From: Trachythela sp. YZ-2020
Lineage: Eukaryota; Cnidaria; Anthozoa; Malacalcyonacea; Clavulariidae
Assembly (NCBI GenBank): GCA_016169945.1
Contig: JADLSH010000216.1
Location: 960,501 to 1,024,500 of the forward strand
Direction of reading: 5' to 3'
DNA: 64,000 nt
The notes beneath the pieces are model-generated. The model had not been told where the DNA came from and did no database searches. It saw only the letters and a program-made list of their open reading frames with translations. Of this stretch, positions 27,828 to 40,060 are shown one piece after another. Numbering within the stretch: the stretch's first letter is position 1; each line of letters opens with the position of its first letter. Both the position numbers and the translations under genes were made by a program.

Positions 27828-29957
27828 ACTGATTCGCTACCTTAATTAATTTCATTTGCATGTGCTGGCCCTTCTTAATCAAATATTTTTGTTCGTGTTT
27901 ACGGCAAACAAGCTTTTTCGATCAATTTCTCATTATCTGGTATGACTAGCTTTTAAACAAGGCTCCTTGTCAAGGAAAACTTGTCAATTTTTTGCCACAC
28001 GCACCGGTAAATAAAACTTGTCAAGGAAAACTTACTCGCCTCTGTACGGAAAACGTCGTGCGGGACTTTAGGCTTAGCGTATATTTGTTTAGAGGTAATG
28101 GAATATTATAGCTGTCAAGGAAACAGATTTACTACTACTAATAATAGTATAAATTTCATTATTTCAACTTGACAACAATGAAATCGAGCAGGTATGAGAT
28201 TGGTACAATTCAACACCATAAAATATTTCTTTCATGCTGGGCATTCTTATAATTACATCATATTTTCAAAATTGCGTTTATACATTGAAGTACATTGAAG
28301 GCAATTGTAATTCCTTTTTATCTTTTTTTGTGATTTGTTTATTTTTGGGGATTTTTATGATTTTTTGTAATTTATTCATTTCTTTTTGTGATTTTTCTAG
28401 TGAGGGTGTACGAGATTTATATCAATGATTTAATATTGCCCCTCGAATAAACTTGCATAGAATGAAATGAAGCCTCAATCGAGTGCGAAATTATCGGAAT
28501 TCTCTGCCTTAATAATTATATTTCTTTCGTGCTGGCCCTTCTTAAATTAATCAAATATTCTGCATGGGCTAAGCATTGGGGCTAAGCCTTAGCGTATTTC
28601 ATGAAAGGTAAAGAAATCATATAGCTGAGAAGCAAACACATGCATTTACTAAAAATAATAATTTCAAGATTATTTAATTTCATATAAGATATTAAATGTT
28701 TAGTCTGCTCACAGGCGTTCCAATCTTGGGTAGAGCTGTATTAGTATACTATAAGTTTGTTTAATAGTAAAAATATGTGATAAAATGTGTATTTTTAAAA
28801 TAAGATTTACTTGTCTAACTTGTAGTTTGTGTTCTCCTTTTCAGATTCCTTCTTTGGAGTTGAGCTATTTTTAATTCATCGCGACTTTTTGCTTGATGCC
28901 TGCGGTCGCTACTCATGAATACAATGAAGTCAAGCAGGTGTGAGATTGGTACAATTCCACTCCATGCATAGAATATTTCTTTCATGCTGGGCATTCTTAA
29001 TTAAATCATATTTTCAAAATTGCGTTTTAGGTACAGACGAGCAAGTTTTCCTTGACAAGTTCCTTGTCGAGTTTATTTGTTCGTGTGTACGGCAAACAAG
29101 TTTTTTTCTGATCAATTTTTCCTTGACAAGTTTTGCGAGCCGGTGTATATTAACGACAAAAGTGAATACTTCATGTTTATAGTGCATGGCAATGGCCGTT
29201 GGCCGCTCAACTAGATCGAAAATAAGTGTGCAGTGTCGTACTGCGCATTTTCTTGTCAAGTTTTCCTTGTCGGCCGTACACACGAACAATTTTCCTTGTT
29301 CAAAAACTGGGATGACTATCTTTTGAACAATTTTTCGCCGTACACACGGGAAAATAGAACTTGTCATGGAAAATTTGTCAAGGAAAACTTGTCAAAACTT
29401 GCCGGTCTCTGTACGGGGCTTTAAAAATGAATACATGCATTGAATAAGGCAATTGTAATTTCTTTTCATCTTTTTTTGTGATTTGTCTATTTTTGTGGAT
29501 TTTTAGTATATTTTTTTTGTGATATTTTCACTATTTTTTGTGATTTTTCTAGTGAGAGTGTACGAGATTTATATCAGTGATTATTATATACACAAGCTCT
29601 GGATATGAGGTATTCTGCAATCTGATTGGTTCTCTACTAGCAGGATATTAGCTCATATCCTGCTAGTAGAGAAAAGTAGAAAATGGCTGGCAGATTTGGA
29701 CAATTAAATGAAGAGGAAATTCAAGTTTTACTTGAAAAAAGTACGCCAAAATGTTCTGTTCATATCCAGAGCTTGTGTATATAATAAAACAGTTATTCTA
29801 CTCACTCTCATCGTATATGACTGATAGCCGACTCGGCGCTAACGCGCCTCAGCTCATATACGACTCGAATTTGTAGAATAACTGTTAATTATTGCCCCTC
29901 GAATAAACTTGCTTCAAGCTAGAATGAACTGAAGTCAAGCAAGTGCGAAATTATCGT
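27828..29957 (+). repeat. 2.1-kb tandem unit T2
   Basis: The unit is 2130 bases long and nearly identical to T1 with the same nested elements in the same order. Differences are mainly small indels and substitutions. Confidence 0.85.
29683..29784 (+). pseudogene. Truncated Crypton-related N-terminus, T2 copy
   Basis: The sequence is the same as the 27553 frame, including the stop position. It is explained by tandem duplication of the host unit, not by independent selection. Confidence 0.45.
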
Positions 29958-31100
29958 ACTGATTCGCTACCTTAATTAATTTCATTTGCATGTGCTGGAC
30001 CTTCTTAATCAAATATTTTTGTTCGTGTTTACGGCAAACAAGTTTTTTCGATCAATTTCTCATTATCTGGTATGACTAGCTTTTAAACAAGGCTCCTTGT
30101 CAAGGAAAACTTGTCAATTTTTTGCCACACGCACCGGTAAATAAAACTTGTCAAGGAAAACTTGCTCGCCTCTGTACGGAAAACGTCGTGCGGGACTTTA
30201 GGCTTAGCGTATATTTGTTTAGAGGTAATGGAATATTATAGCTGTCAAGGAAACAGATTTACTACTAATAATAATAGTATAAATTTCATTATTTCAACGT
30301 GACAACAGTGAAATCGAGCAGGTGTGAGATTGGTACAATTCAACACCATAAAATATTTCTTTCATGCTGGGCATTCTTATAATTACATCATATTTTCAAA
30401 ATTGCGTTTATACATTGAAGTACATTGAAGGCAATTGTAATTCCTTTTTATCTTTTTTTGTGATTTGTTTATTTTTGGGGATTTTTATGATTTTTTGTAA
30501 TTTATTCATTTCTTTTTGTGATTTTTCTAGTGAGGGTGTACGAGATTTATATCAATGATTTAATATTGCCCCTCGAATAAACTTGCATAGAATGAACTGA
30601 AGCCTCAATCGAGTGCGAAATTATCGGAATTCTCTGCCTTAATAATTATATTTCTTTCGTGCTGGCCCTTCTTAAATTAATCAAATATTCTGCATGGGCT
30701 AAGCATTGGGGCTAAGCCTTAGCGTATTTGTTGAAAGGTAAAGAAATCTTATAGCTGACAAACAAACACATGCATGCATTTACTAAAAATAATAATTTCA
30801 AGATTATTTAATTTCATATAAGATATTAAATGTTTAGTCTGCTCACAGGCGTTCCAATCTTGGGTAGAGTTGTATTAGTAAACTATATAAGTTTGTTTAA
30901 TAGTAAAAATATGTGATAAAATGTGTATTTTTAAAATAAGATTTACTTGTCTAATTTGTAGTTTGTGTTCTCCTTTTCAGATTCCTTCTTTGGAGTTGAG
31001 CTATTTTTAATTCATCGCGACTTTTTGCTTGATGCCTGCTGTCGCTACTGAATACAGTCAAGCAGGTGTGAGATTAGTACAATTCAACACCATAAAATAT
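29958..31100 (+). repeat. Partial tandem unit T3
   Basis: It follows T2 without a break and stops near 31100, where sequence shared with block C begins shortly after (about 31240). It lacks the CAAG MITE and the foldback pair. Confidence 0.8.
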
Positions 31101-32414
31101 TTCTTTCACGCTGGGCATTCTTTATGAAGTCATATTTTTAAAATTGCGTTTATACAATGACTAAACTGAATGCAAATAGGCGTGAAACTGTACTAAACAA
31201 TTATATACTGTTCATTTCGAAATTTGTTCAGTCGTATGTAGCCGGTGTTCAGTTATTTTTCTCCATTCGAAGACACAGTATTTCAATTTCAGGCATTTTT
31301 GAAGTAAAGAGTGACAAGAGCTGATCAAGCCATATATTACAATACAGAGGTAACTATTTTGCAGTTTTGAAATATTATCCCACCAAATAATCGTAAATTG
31401 TCTAAACTGAGGTCAGACAGGGCATTTTTTAATACCGTAGCGTGGTGGAGCATTTGCCCCAGTGGGCCCTTTCTATATTGCCCAACCACTGAACGTAAAA
31501 AATGGTTTACTGCCCCAGCTGTCTGGGTCCCTTGATTGGAAGTTATGCACTGAACAAAGATGAAGCCTTGTATGAATATTTTAGGTATTGTATGAATATA
31601 TGTATGAATATTTTAGGTATTGCCCTTAAATCTTCCCCCAAATGGCATTTCAGAGACTGTAGATTTCAAAATCTGGCTGGGGAGCTAACATTTTGCACGC
31701 GAGAAGGGGGGCTGACCCAGGCCTAAAATAACAAGGTTGGAATTAATTCTTAAGAGTAAATTTAACTATTTAAGTCAATATTTTCCATGGCGCCTGAACC
31801 GAAAAAGGCAGTTACACAAGTTCCCACAACAAATAATTTCGAAAACACCAAAACTGATTAAGCTGTCCAAGTTTAATTCGACGCCAGAAAGTGCACAAAA
31901 TGGCTTTTCTAAGCCTCAATTTTTCCCGGACCCCAGACCACTTTTGGCGTTTGTCCCAATGATCAGGCAACAAATGCTATACAGCTATATATGAGTTCAA
32001 TATAGCCAAGACAACGTGGAAACCTGTGTGTTATAAATTTAAGCTGGATTTTGTGATACTTTGCAAGACCGGGTAATAATTAAACCCCCTCTAATTGCTA
32101 GCAGTTATATGGCCGGGACATGGGCCCTTTTGCATATTTTGCCCCAACACTGAAAAATTCTTAAAAAATGCACTGAGGTCAGAGAAATATCTCGGTATAG
32201 TTTGAAAATTTCTGCATTTATTTTTCGGAGCCTCAGGTGCACTGCAACCTATCCACTTGAGTATAAAGACGAAAAAGAGGGACAAAAATAAAATAATGCA
32301 ACCTTTGTTAATTAGTCACCAGAGATTAGTCACATTTCGATTTCATGTCCTGAATTTTCAGCTACCGCCTGGAAGTACAATTTCCGAAAAAAATATTTTT
32401 GTTTATAAGTACTA
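31101..32414. other. Upstream part of block B; no gene recognised
   Basis: It is shared with block C at high identity. Repeated motifs TTGCCCCA and GGGCCCTTT near 31450-31490 and 32110-32150 suggest a decayed TIR element. Open frames 31502-31726 and 31737-31994 have no recognisable domain. Confidence 0.5.
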
Positions 32415-32690
32415 TTTAAAACACGAGCAGGAGTGCTTTATCAGAATATAAAACGCGAGGCGAATCCGAGTGTTTTGTATCTGATAAAGCACGAACTGCG
32501 AGTGTTTTAAATGGCTTCAAAAACGACCCATCTTATTACCTCATATAAAAACGAATTTTGAAAATTGTTGTCTTGAAAGCCGAGAAATTTCGACGAGAAA
32601 AACGAGCGGGTCTTTATCAACATATAAAGACACTGATTAAACATTAATTTCTTTTGTGTTTTCTTCATGAATTATTAATGAGTTTTTGAA
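32415..32690. repeat. Foldback insertion present in B but not in C
   Basis: 32415-32510 folds back (GTGCTTTATCAG against CTGATAAAGCAC, with TAAAACACGAG outside). Block C lacks the whole segment: near 50750 it passes directly from GTTTATAA to the equivalent of 32690. Confidence 0.75.
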
Positions 32691-34230
32691 TAACATTTAT
32701 AGTACACGTGCGTTGATTGGTCGAGAAGAGTGTTTCAGTATATAGAAACACGGAAAATGTCCCGTCTCGCTCCTTTAATTTAGAAACGTAAACAAAACAA
32801 TTTTAATACGCGCTATAATCGAAAAAAATGTTTGATAACACTGTCTCGACAACCAAAAAACGACTTTTCATTTTAAATAGTGTAGAACTAAATTATTTTG
32901 TAGTGAAATTGACAAGCAAATGAATTTTATGCTTATGTAATGAGAATTTTTGAATTAATCGACTTCAAAATCTTTTTTTTGAGTTATATTATAAAAGAAA
33001 TAAAACACGTTTTTTCTTGTGTTTCTATACAGTTATAGAAACACTTGTAGTAGTTTGGCAGAACTCGAAATAACGTGGAAAAATTGGCCCTACGGGCTCG
33101 TTTTCCCAAACTCCCACGCGTGTTTCTATAACTGTATAGAAACACGGAAAATGTTTTCTATTTCTTAAATATTTCACAAAAATCCCACGAGGTTTCCCTC
33201 TATGATTCAGTGACACTGAGACTACCATTGGAAATAATTATAATTTCATGTAGCAATTGTTAAAATTATATTACTCTTGATTTTAGCTTGCTTTTGAAAA
33301 CTGACTTCGAAAGTTTGTTTGTAATTTAGAAAGTTCATTCCAAAGTTCAGAATTTTGTTTCAAAGTTGGTTTCCGATGTTCGATACAAATTAAATTTCTT
33401 TACAAATTCAAACGTTGTGATTGCATGGCTAATGAAATAAGCTAGCGAGAGTAATACAATAATAGCATTATATAATTGGAGTGAGTTTAGAATTACCCCT
33501 AGGAGAACAGTGTAGTACTGATAGAGCTGTCCAGTACATATTTTTATCTAACTTGTTTTATACGTTTAAAGTACGGGGTTTGGAATCGATAATTTAAATA
33601 TGAACATCATCAGGCAGGGCCGTAGCGAGCCGGGGGGGGGGACAAATTATCACCCAAATTTTACCTTGAATTTTACCTGATTAAATTGGTATATTTTTTA
33701 AAGTGATAACTAAAATAAGATGTTAAATTACTTGAAATAATCTGATCTCTTTAAAAACCTTTACATAACTGAAATTTTGTGCAAATTCGCTTCAGAAAAC
33801 GCCAGAAATGCGGTCCTGGAGCTTCAGAAATATAAAATTATTCCCAGTCCCCCTTATCTTTTCCACAACTCATTATTTGACAATGATAATCAATCGGAAA
33901 AGTCTATTACAATCATTACACTTCTGGTAAATTTTAACATTGAAGTTCAAATATATTTCTAGTAAAATTCTTTCACACCACCTCAACTCCAGATGCTTCG
34001 CTACGTCCCTGATATCATGTACTTTATATCATGAATTAGTGACTAAGCAAATTAAATGATGATAATAGAATTATTAGTCTAATTAGAGCTTTTACAGCTA
34101 CTGATTGTAAAAATGTCATGCGAGCAGCCGGCTATGTGGTCGTAGATATTTATTATTCACAAATATTAAGTTCTCATTTACTATAATATGCATTTTTATC
34201 ATAACTTTAGAATTCTAGCCAGTCCTCAAC

Positions 34231-34505
34231 ATGTTGGCGAAAACCCTATTAGTTTTCCCTCTTATATTCTCCTCGGCAATGGCTCTGACGTGTTCCATGA
34301 CTGATTGGTCGACCAGTTTTGCCAAACCAGGCCGCTACGCATACTGCAAAAGTTCAGGGCAGTACATCAATGGTTTTTATAGGAGCACCCTAGGAAATGA
34401 TTATCTTTCCCGTCTTGAACAAGTGAGATGTTGTGGACGGACTCGTCCCTACTGGTATCAACCAACGCAGTGTATGTCCGCTGACTGGTACAACAGCTTT
34501 AACAA
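34231..34505 (+). pseudogene. Copy 2 exon 1
   Basis: Open from ATG to the conserved GTAAGA donor at 34506. It is one codon longer than copy 1, in the first cysteine-rich repeat. Signal peptide and Cys positions are kept. Confidence 0.8.
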
Positions 34506-35120
34506 GTAAGATAGTAAACTTACAGGACTACTAGAAATACATTAATGTAGTAATCCCTCGCCAATAGAACTAGCGTTGGTTGGCTTCAGCCCATGCTCGG
34601 AGCCAAATACCATGCAAAAAGTAGCCAAAATTTACCAAATGAGGCCAAATATTGTTCGGTCAAAAAGAAGCCAAATTCGGACCTCTGCGAACGCAGTGCT
34701 ATGCTGAATTATGATTGGTTATGGTTGATCAACCTTACAATTCGCTGAATTTCATCAATTCTGATTGGGTTGAATTACAACAAGGTTCTTTCTAACAATG
34801 ACATTACTTGAAAATGCAATCGATTTCATACAATCAATGCCGTTTATACTTAAGAATCAATAAAATTTTCACAAAATTCTTGTAAACTGTGAAGAGGCCA
34901 AAAAGATGCCAAAAGGTCAAACTTTTTTTCGCGGCCAAAAGAAAAATAAAGAAGCCAAATTCGAGTTAGTTGGCCTCCAAGAGGCCAATCTACCAACCCT
35001 GAATAGAACCAAATAAGTTCTCCCGAACACCCCAAAAGTTATTGTAATATGAAATACTAAATCGATTACTGTAACCATGGTAACACGCAAGGAAACACTG
35101 TATTTTAAATACTGTGCAAC

Positions 35121-35793
35121 CATAGGCTGCCCAAAAATTGGTGTAGAATGCTCTAAATGTTTCAATAGTGCCGGAGAGCTGAGAAATTTGCATATATTTG
35201 TGAGGTTTCGGCGAGAAATTTCTTGTCTCTATGCGGGATGCCAGAGGGTATCGTATGCGTCATATTTTCAAAACATTTCCAGTGATCCAATTGGTTAAAA
35301 CATTAAAAGTTTATGACGTGTATCTAGGAGTGAAAATTTGGCAACCGGGGAAGAGTAGATACATACAGAGGTCTCACTTCATGTAAAACGCTAATGTTTG
35401 AGTGTAACCTACTGATCTTAGCCAGTGCGTTAAGTAGAGGCTGTCGCCCCCCCCCCCCCATCCCCGAAAACATTCAAGTTGGCGAGCATTTTTAGACTTG
35501 AAAATACCGCAAAAATTCTGACGATTCTGAGATAGTTGAAGACAAGTCCTTCTCTCGTAAGGCAGCAAAAAGACATTCCATATCACCTTTTGTATGGTCA
35601 TATATAGTTCTGACAGACTTTCTTGGCTTTTTGACATGATATATTAGTTGCCAACCTTATGTTTTTATTACTATTCAATGCAATTCAATACCGGACGGCG
35701 CATGCAGCGCGCGACAAAGTTAAGTGGAATGGGGCGAGTTTTGCCACAGATCGACATTTAGAGCATTCTACACCAATTTTTGGGCTGCTATGG
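35121..35793. repeat. Complete TIR element in intron 1 of copy 2
   Basis: GGCTGCCCAAAAATTGGTG at the left is inverted at the right as CACCAATTTTTGGGCTGC. This is the complete form of the element truncated at 2927-3512. Confidence 0.75.
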
Positions 35794-37306
35794 TACAACT
35801 GGTAAAATAGCGATAAGAATTTTACTTTTAACAGTAAAATTACCAATTGCCCAACTATATAAAGTAGGTATGTTATTTTGTTGTCCTTTGTCTTTGATTT
35901 ACTGTAAAACTCAATCTTAGACGTCTCACAAAACGTTTCGAAATTGTGATAAAACTTCAATGAAGTTATACTATGAAGTTTTTAAATAAAATATGTTGTT
36001 TCTTTTCTATATAACGCATTTGAATTGATACTATATTTTATTGACCACACAGGATGAACTACGCATTTTCAAAACCACAAACTATAGTGCATGCCAATTG
36101 ACGGCAAAGTATGCAAAATAAACAATAGCTTTCCCGTTTAAACGGTCCATGACAAAAAAATGGCTGACGATTTTGCATTAAACTATCCAGCAACGAAAAA
36201 TACGAAATTCACTTGAAAGTTTGAAGACAAAATGAAATTCAAACGAAGCCCGCAAATTCCAAAACAAACTTTTCAGCGGCTATTTCAACAAGACAACATA
36301 CGCTACTTCATGTAATATATACAAAATAGTTGCCAAATGGCGTCTCTATGAGTTTTTAAAAACCGACAACAGCCGTTGCTAAGGGCGTTGTTAGGGCGAA
36401 ATATGCCATAGGTTTTGGAATGTTCCCATTTTCTTGGATTTCAAGCATTTTTTACGCAATAAAAACCCGCACAGATGATTAACAACAGTTTATAGTATAT
36501 AAATTTGTGTATTTTAAAATTCACAAATTTCAAAATAGAAATCAAAATTTTTATAGTGGACCCCCTTGAGAGAATATCTTAGAACTGATAGAACCATCCA
36601 GTATAATATAGTTATATCTTGAAGCTTAGGGTCAGAGAACCTCGCATATCGATTCCAAAAGGACATTTCTTTGAAAAGTCACAGATGGTCATTAATGAAG
36701 GTCTATTATATTATCTCAAGTCTGATTAAAATTTTGCCTCGCAAGAAGAGTTTTTTCTCGCGGCTCTCCGTTTTCCTCCTGTATTATAACCAGGAGCAGT
36801 GGAACCAGGGACGGGGAGCACTGGAAACATGTGCCTCCCACTTTTTGCAAAATGGAAAAAGTGCCCTTTTTTCCGGTTTGAAAGTGCCTCTTTCCAATCA
36901 ATGGGCAAAATCCACGTGCTAGTATAACCGTTTAGGTTAGGTAAAAAGTTGCCTCAGAATGCTGGAAATGGTGTTGCAGAGACCTTAGAAATCCATTTTT
37001 TCCCAAAGGAGATCCCGTCGGACTAACCAACAACGCTTTTTCTTACATTCTACCATCAGAATTATTTTGACCTCCCCCCTCCCTTCCCCAAAAATGACGC
37101 TGGGTATACGACTGATAGGTGATCCTATTTGGCGGTACTCACCTACTTTTGAGATGCTTCCGCGGCCTTTGGGAGTATTAAAACTGAAACGATAAGGGAA
37201 ATAATTATAATTATACCCCTCACTGGACCTCTAGGGAAAACAGTTTAGAACTAATATAGGTTCATTCTATATAGCATTCATATTCAAAATTTGAACACCC
37301 ATTTAG

Positions 37307-37594
37307 CAACAATCAATGGAGTACCTGTCCTCTCGGGTCATTTTCTACAAGGTCTTTACCGAGGTCATAAGGGTTCCGGTCCGCCGTTACATTATCTCGA
37401 TTATGGAATATGCTGCAAACCTGCTAACCATCCGTATTGGTGGGGTGCCTGTTACGATCAAGATATCGGGTTATCTTTCAACAAGCGGGGAACGAGCAAA
37501 TGTAAAGATGGTTATTACATAACTGGCTTGTATAGAGGCGGTTGTGGGAAACTGAGTTGTATCGATAAACTCAAATGTTGTAAAATGTATCCAA
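37307..37594 (+). pseudogene. Copy 2 exon 2, frameshifted
   Basis: The splice sites match copy 1 (AG ending 37306, GTGAGT at 37595). A one-base length difference in 37325-37337 shifts the frame after the conserved Trp and Cys. Confidence 0.75.
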
Positions 37595-38253
37595 GTGAGT
37601 TCCTAGTTTGTCAGTAAGTAAGCTAGTCAGTAGTCAGCAATTAATAAATGTCGTCCGCATAGAATGCTGAATGATGCACTAAGCTTGGCCAAAAGTTGGT
37701 AGAACGTGATGCAGCCGTGTATCAAAAAAAGTAAATCAACTTTGGCATGCTATCGCGCGCATGATAATTAGTCTATAGATTTTAACTTTTTCACACAAAT
37801 AAAAACCGTACCAATCTTTTAGCTGTCAAATGACACCATTTTTATATCACTGCGATCAATAATGGCTCAATACGATCCGATGAAAAAAGGGTGGTCGAAT
37901 CACATTTTCCCAAATTTGGAATCAGTGGCGGAAATGAATCCGAAATGAGAAACTTTCAATAGGCAGAAAATAGCTTTGCATTCAAATCCCAATGGTGGAA
38001 AAATGCGTTTTCAATCGGCAATTTTTAATCGTATCGTATTTGGCCATTTTTGATCGCATTGTATCGCATGGTATCATTTGACAGCTAAAAGAATGGTCTT
38101 TATTACTATAAAAAAGTAAATCTATAAACTAGATAATAAACGCGCGACAACATCGTAAATTTGGATTACCCATTTTTTAAACATCCTGCAGTATAATAAA
38201 ACCCTCATATTTTTACCTCAATGTTCAAAACGTCTCATTTTAAGGCCCACCAG

Positions 38254-38522
38254 CTCTGACCTCTCTATCTGATGTGAAAACACGAGTTATGGATGTGACT
38301 ATGAGAGATTTCGCTCATCTGGCACACTACCTCGGTTACGGTTGGTGCGCAGGATGTCGTGGTCAGTGGGTCGGTCAAGATTTCAGACGCAATGGGGATA
38401 GTTGGGTTGCGGATACAAAATGGCCATGTAACGGTTATAAGTCAGGCCACCGGCTAAAACTCAACTATGGTGATTTCAAGTTTGGCATCAAGGATATTAG
38501 ATACGGAAATCCCGTTATTCAG
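38254..38522 (+). pseudogene. Copy 2 exon 3
   Basis: Open, with one codon fewer than copy 1. Several substitutions are clustered in the loop after the GQWVG segment. Confidence 0.75.
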
Positions 38523-38833
38523 GTTTGATGTTAGATTTATAATCATTTATTATAATACCAGACCTGGATACTTTTTTTATAATTACGTCGCGTATATTTG
38601 CAATGAACAGCGTTGAAATCTAAAATTTCTTTGGCGTGCCTCCCAAAATTACTTTGTTTACTTTTAGTTTATTTATAGTTCATACATATAGTTAGCTTCT
38701 TTTTTAAATGCATCTAGCATTCTGACAGTCGAGGAAACAAAAAAATATAAAAAAAACATAAAGTTGTAAATTAAAATACAACCATAAATGATGCTATAAA
38801 AACTAAAATTGCTTTTCTGTTGGTTTCCTACAG

Positions 38834-39014
38834 ACGCTACAGGCAACCGTCTTCGATTCTGGTAGAGTGGCCAACGATGATGTCAGCCCACTTGTGCACA
38901 AGATTGAACGAGAAATTCGCAGCGTAAGAACAGTGGCACATACCACCACAAGCTCGTGGAAACAGTCTCATGAATTGGGAATTGAGATATCTTACACACC
39001 GTCTAGTGTAAAAG
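38834..39014 (+). pseudogene. Copy 2 exon 4
   Basis: Same length (181 bases) as in copy 1, with only a few base changes. The Ser/Thr-rich segment is intact. Confidence 0.75.
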
Positions 39015-39047
39015 GTAGACAATATGTTAGTGTGTCCCAGGAGGTTA

Positions 39048-39049
39048 TG

Positions 39050-39086
<37 letters not shown>

Positions 39087-39322
39087 GTGCTTGTGTATGA
39101 GTGTATATATCTGTGTGTTTTGTTTGTTTGTTTTGTTTGTTTGTTTGTTTGTTTACTTGTTTGTTTGTTTGTTTGTTTGTTTGTTTGCTTGTTTGTTTGT
39201 TTGTTTGTTTGTTTGTTTGTTTGTTTGTTTGTTTGTTTGTTTGTTTGTTTGTTTGTTTGTTTGTTTGTTTGTTTGTTTGTTTGTTTGTTTGTTTGTTTGT
39301 TTGTTTGTTTGTTTGTTTGTTC
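39048..39322 (+). repeat. Expanded (GT)n and (TTTG)n arrays
   Basis: About 15 GT units, then about 50 TTTG units with rare TTTA or TTGC variants. They are longer and purer than the block A counterpart. The Leu-Phe-Val-Cys open frames across it are artefacts. Confidence 0.93.
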
Positions 39323-40040
39323 TATACTAATAGAGGTTTTGCACTATCACATGACTAAATTCTAAAATCTTTAACGACCAACTTATCAAGCCGGGGCCGG
39401 TTGTGCGAAGGTCCTTTAGCTCAAACGGTGGATAGGCCAAAATTAAAAAACACTTTCACACATTTGGTGAATGACTGAACTTAAATCTTGTATATATTCC
39501 ATTAATATGTAGTTACAAACATAATTGTTCTACAAACATAATTATTTCCTCGCGAGATAATGCCGTTAAAAGCCACGTTTTTTCTAAACCTAACGCGAAA
39601 AACTCAATATATAGTATCATAGTAAACAGAATAGAGACATGTCTATAATAAAACACGTCTTTCCTTAAGCATTTGTTTTTTGGCGGCCATGTTGGAAGGC
39701 ATCCACCTGCCATCCAACATGGCGGCCAAAATACAAATGCTTAAGAAAAGATGTGTTTTATAACAAATGTCTATATTCTGTTTACTATGATACTATATAC
39801 TGCTTTTTTTTAACGGCATTAGAAAATAATGCTGACGTCAGCAATACGAATTATTCACACCTTATTCAAACATTTTAATTAACTCGCGAGGGAATAATTG
39901 TATCGACTTGAAATTTGTTATGAATACTTGTTAATATAATGACATACAAAACATGTTTAACAGCCAGCTTTGTAGGTTGCACGTTAAAGATTTTAGAATT
40001 TGGTTACGTGATGGTGCAAAACCTCTACACACTAACATAG
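39323..40040. repeat. Complete foldback MITE in intron 4 of copy 2
   Basis: The outer repeats near 39330-39380 (AGAGGTTTTGCAC) and 39977-40030 (GTGCAAAACCTCT) are inverted. The long inner arms centre near 39705, with CCAACATGGC(G) and GCCATGTTGG. Block A retains only the right half. Confidence 0.75.
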
Positions 40041-40060
40041 ATAATGAATTCACAAAGCAT

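Noticed and set aside
39055..39365. Leu-Phe-Val-Cys-rich frames that look like membrane proteins
   Set aside because: They are translations of GT and TTTG microsatellites in an intron.
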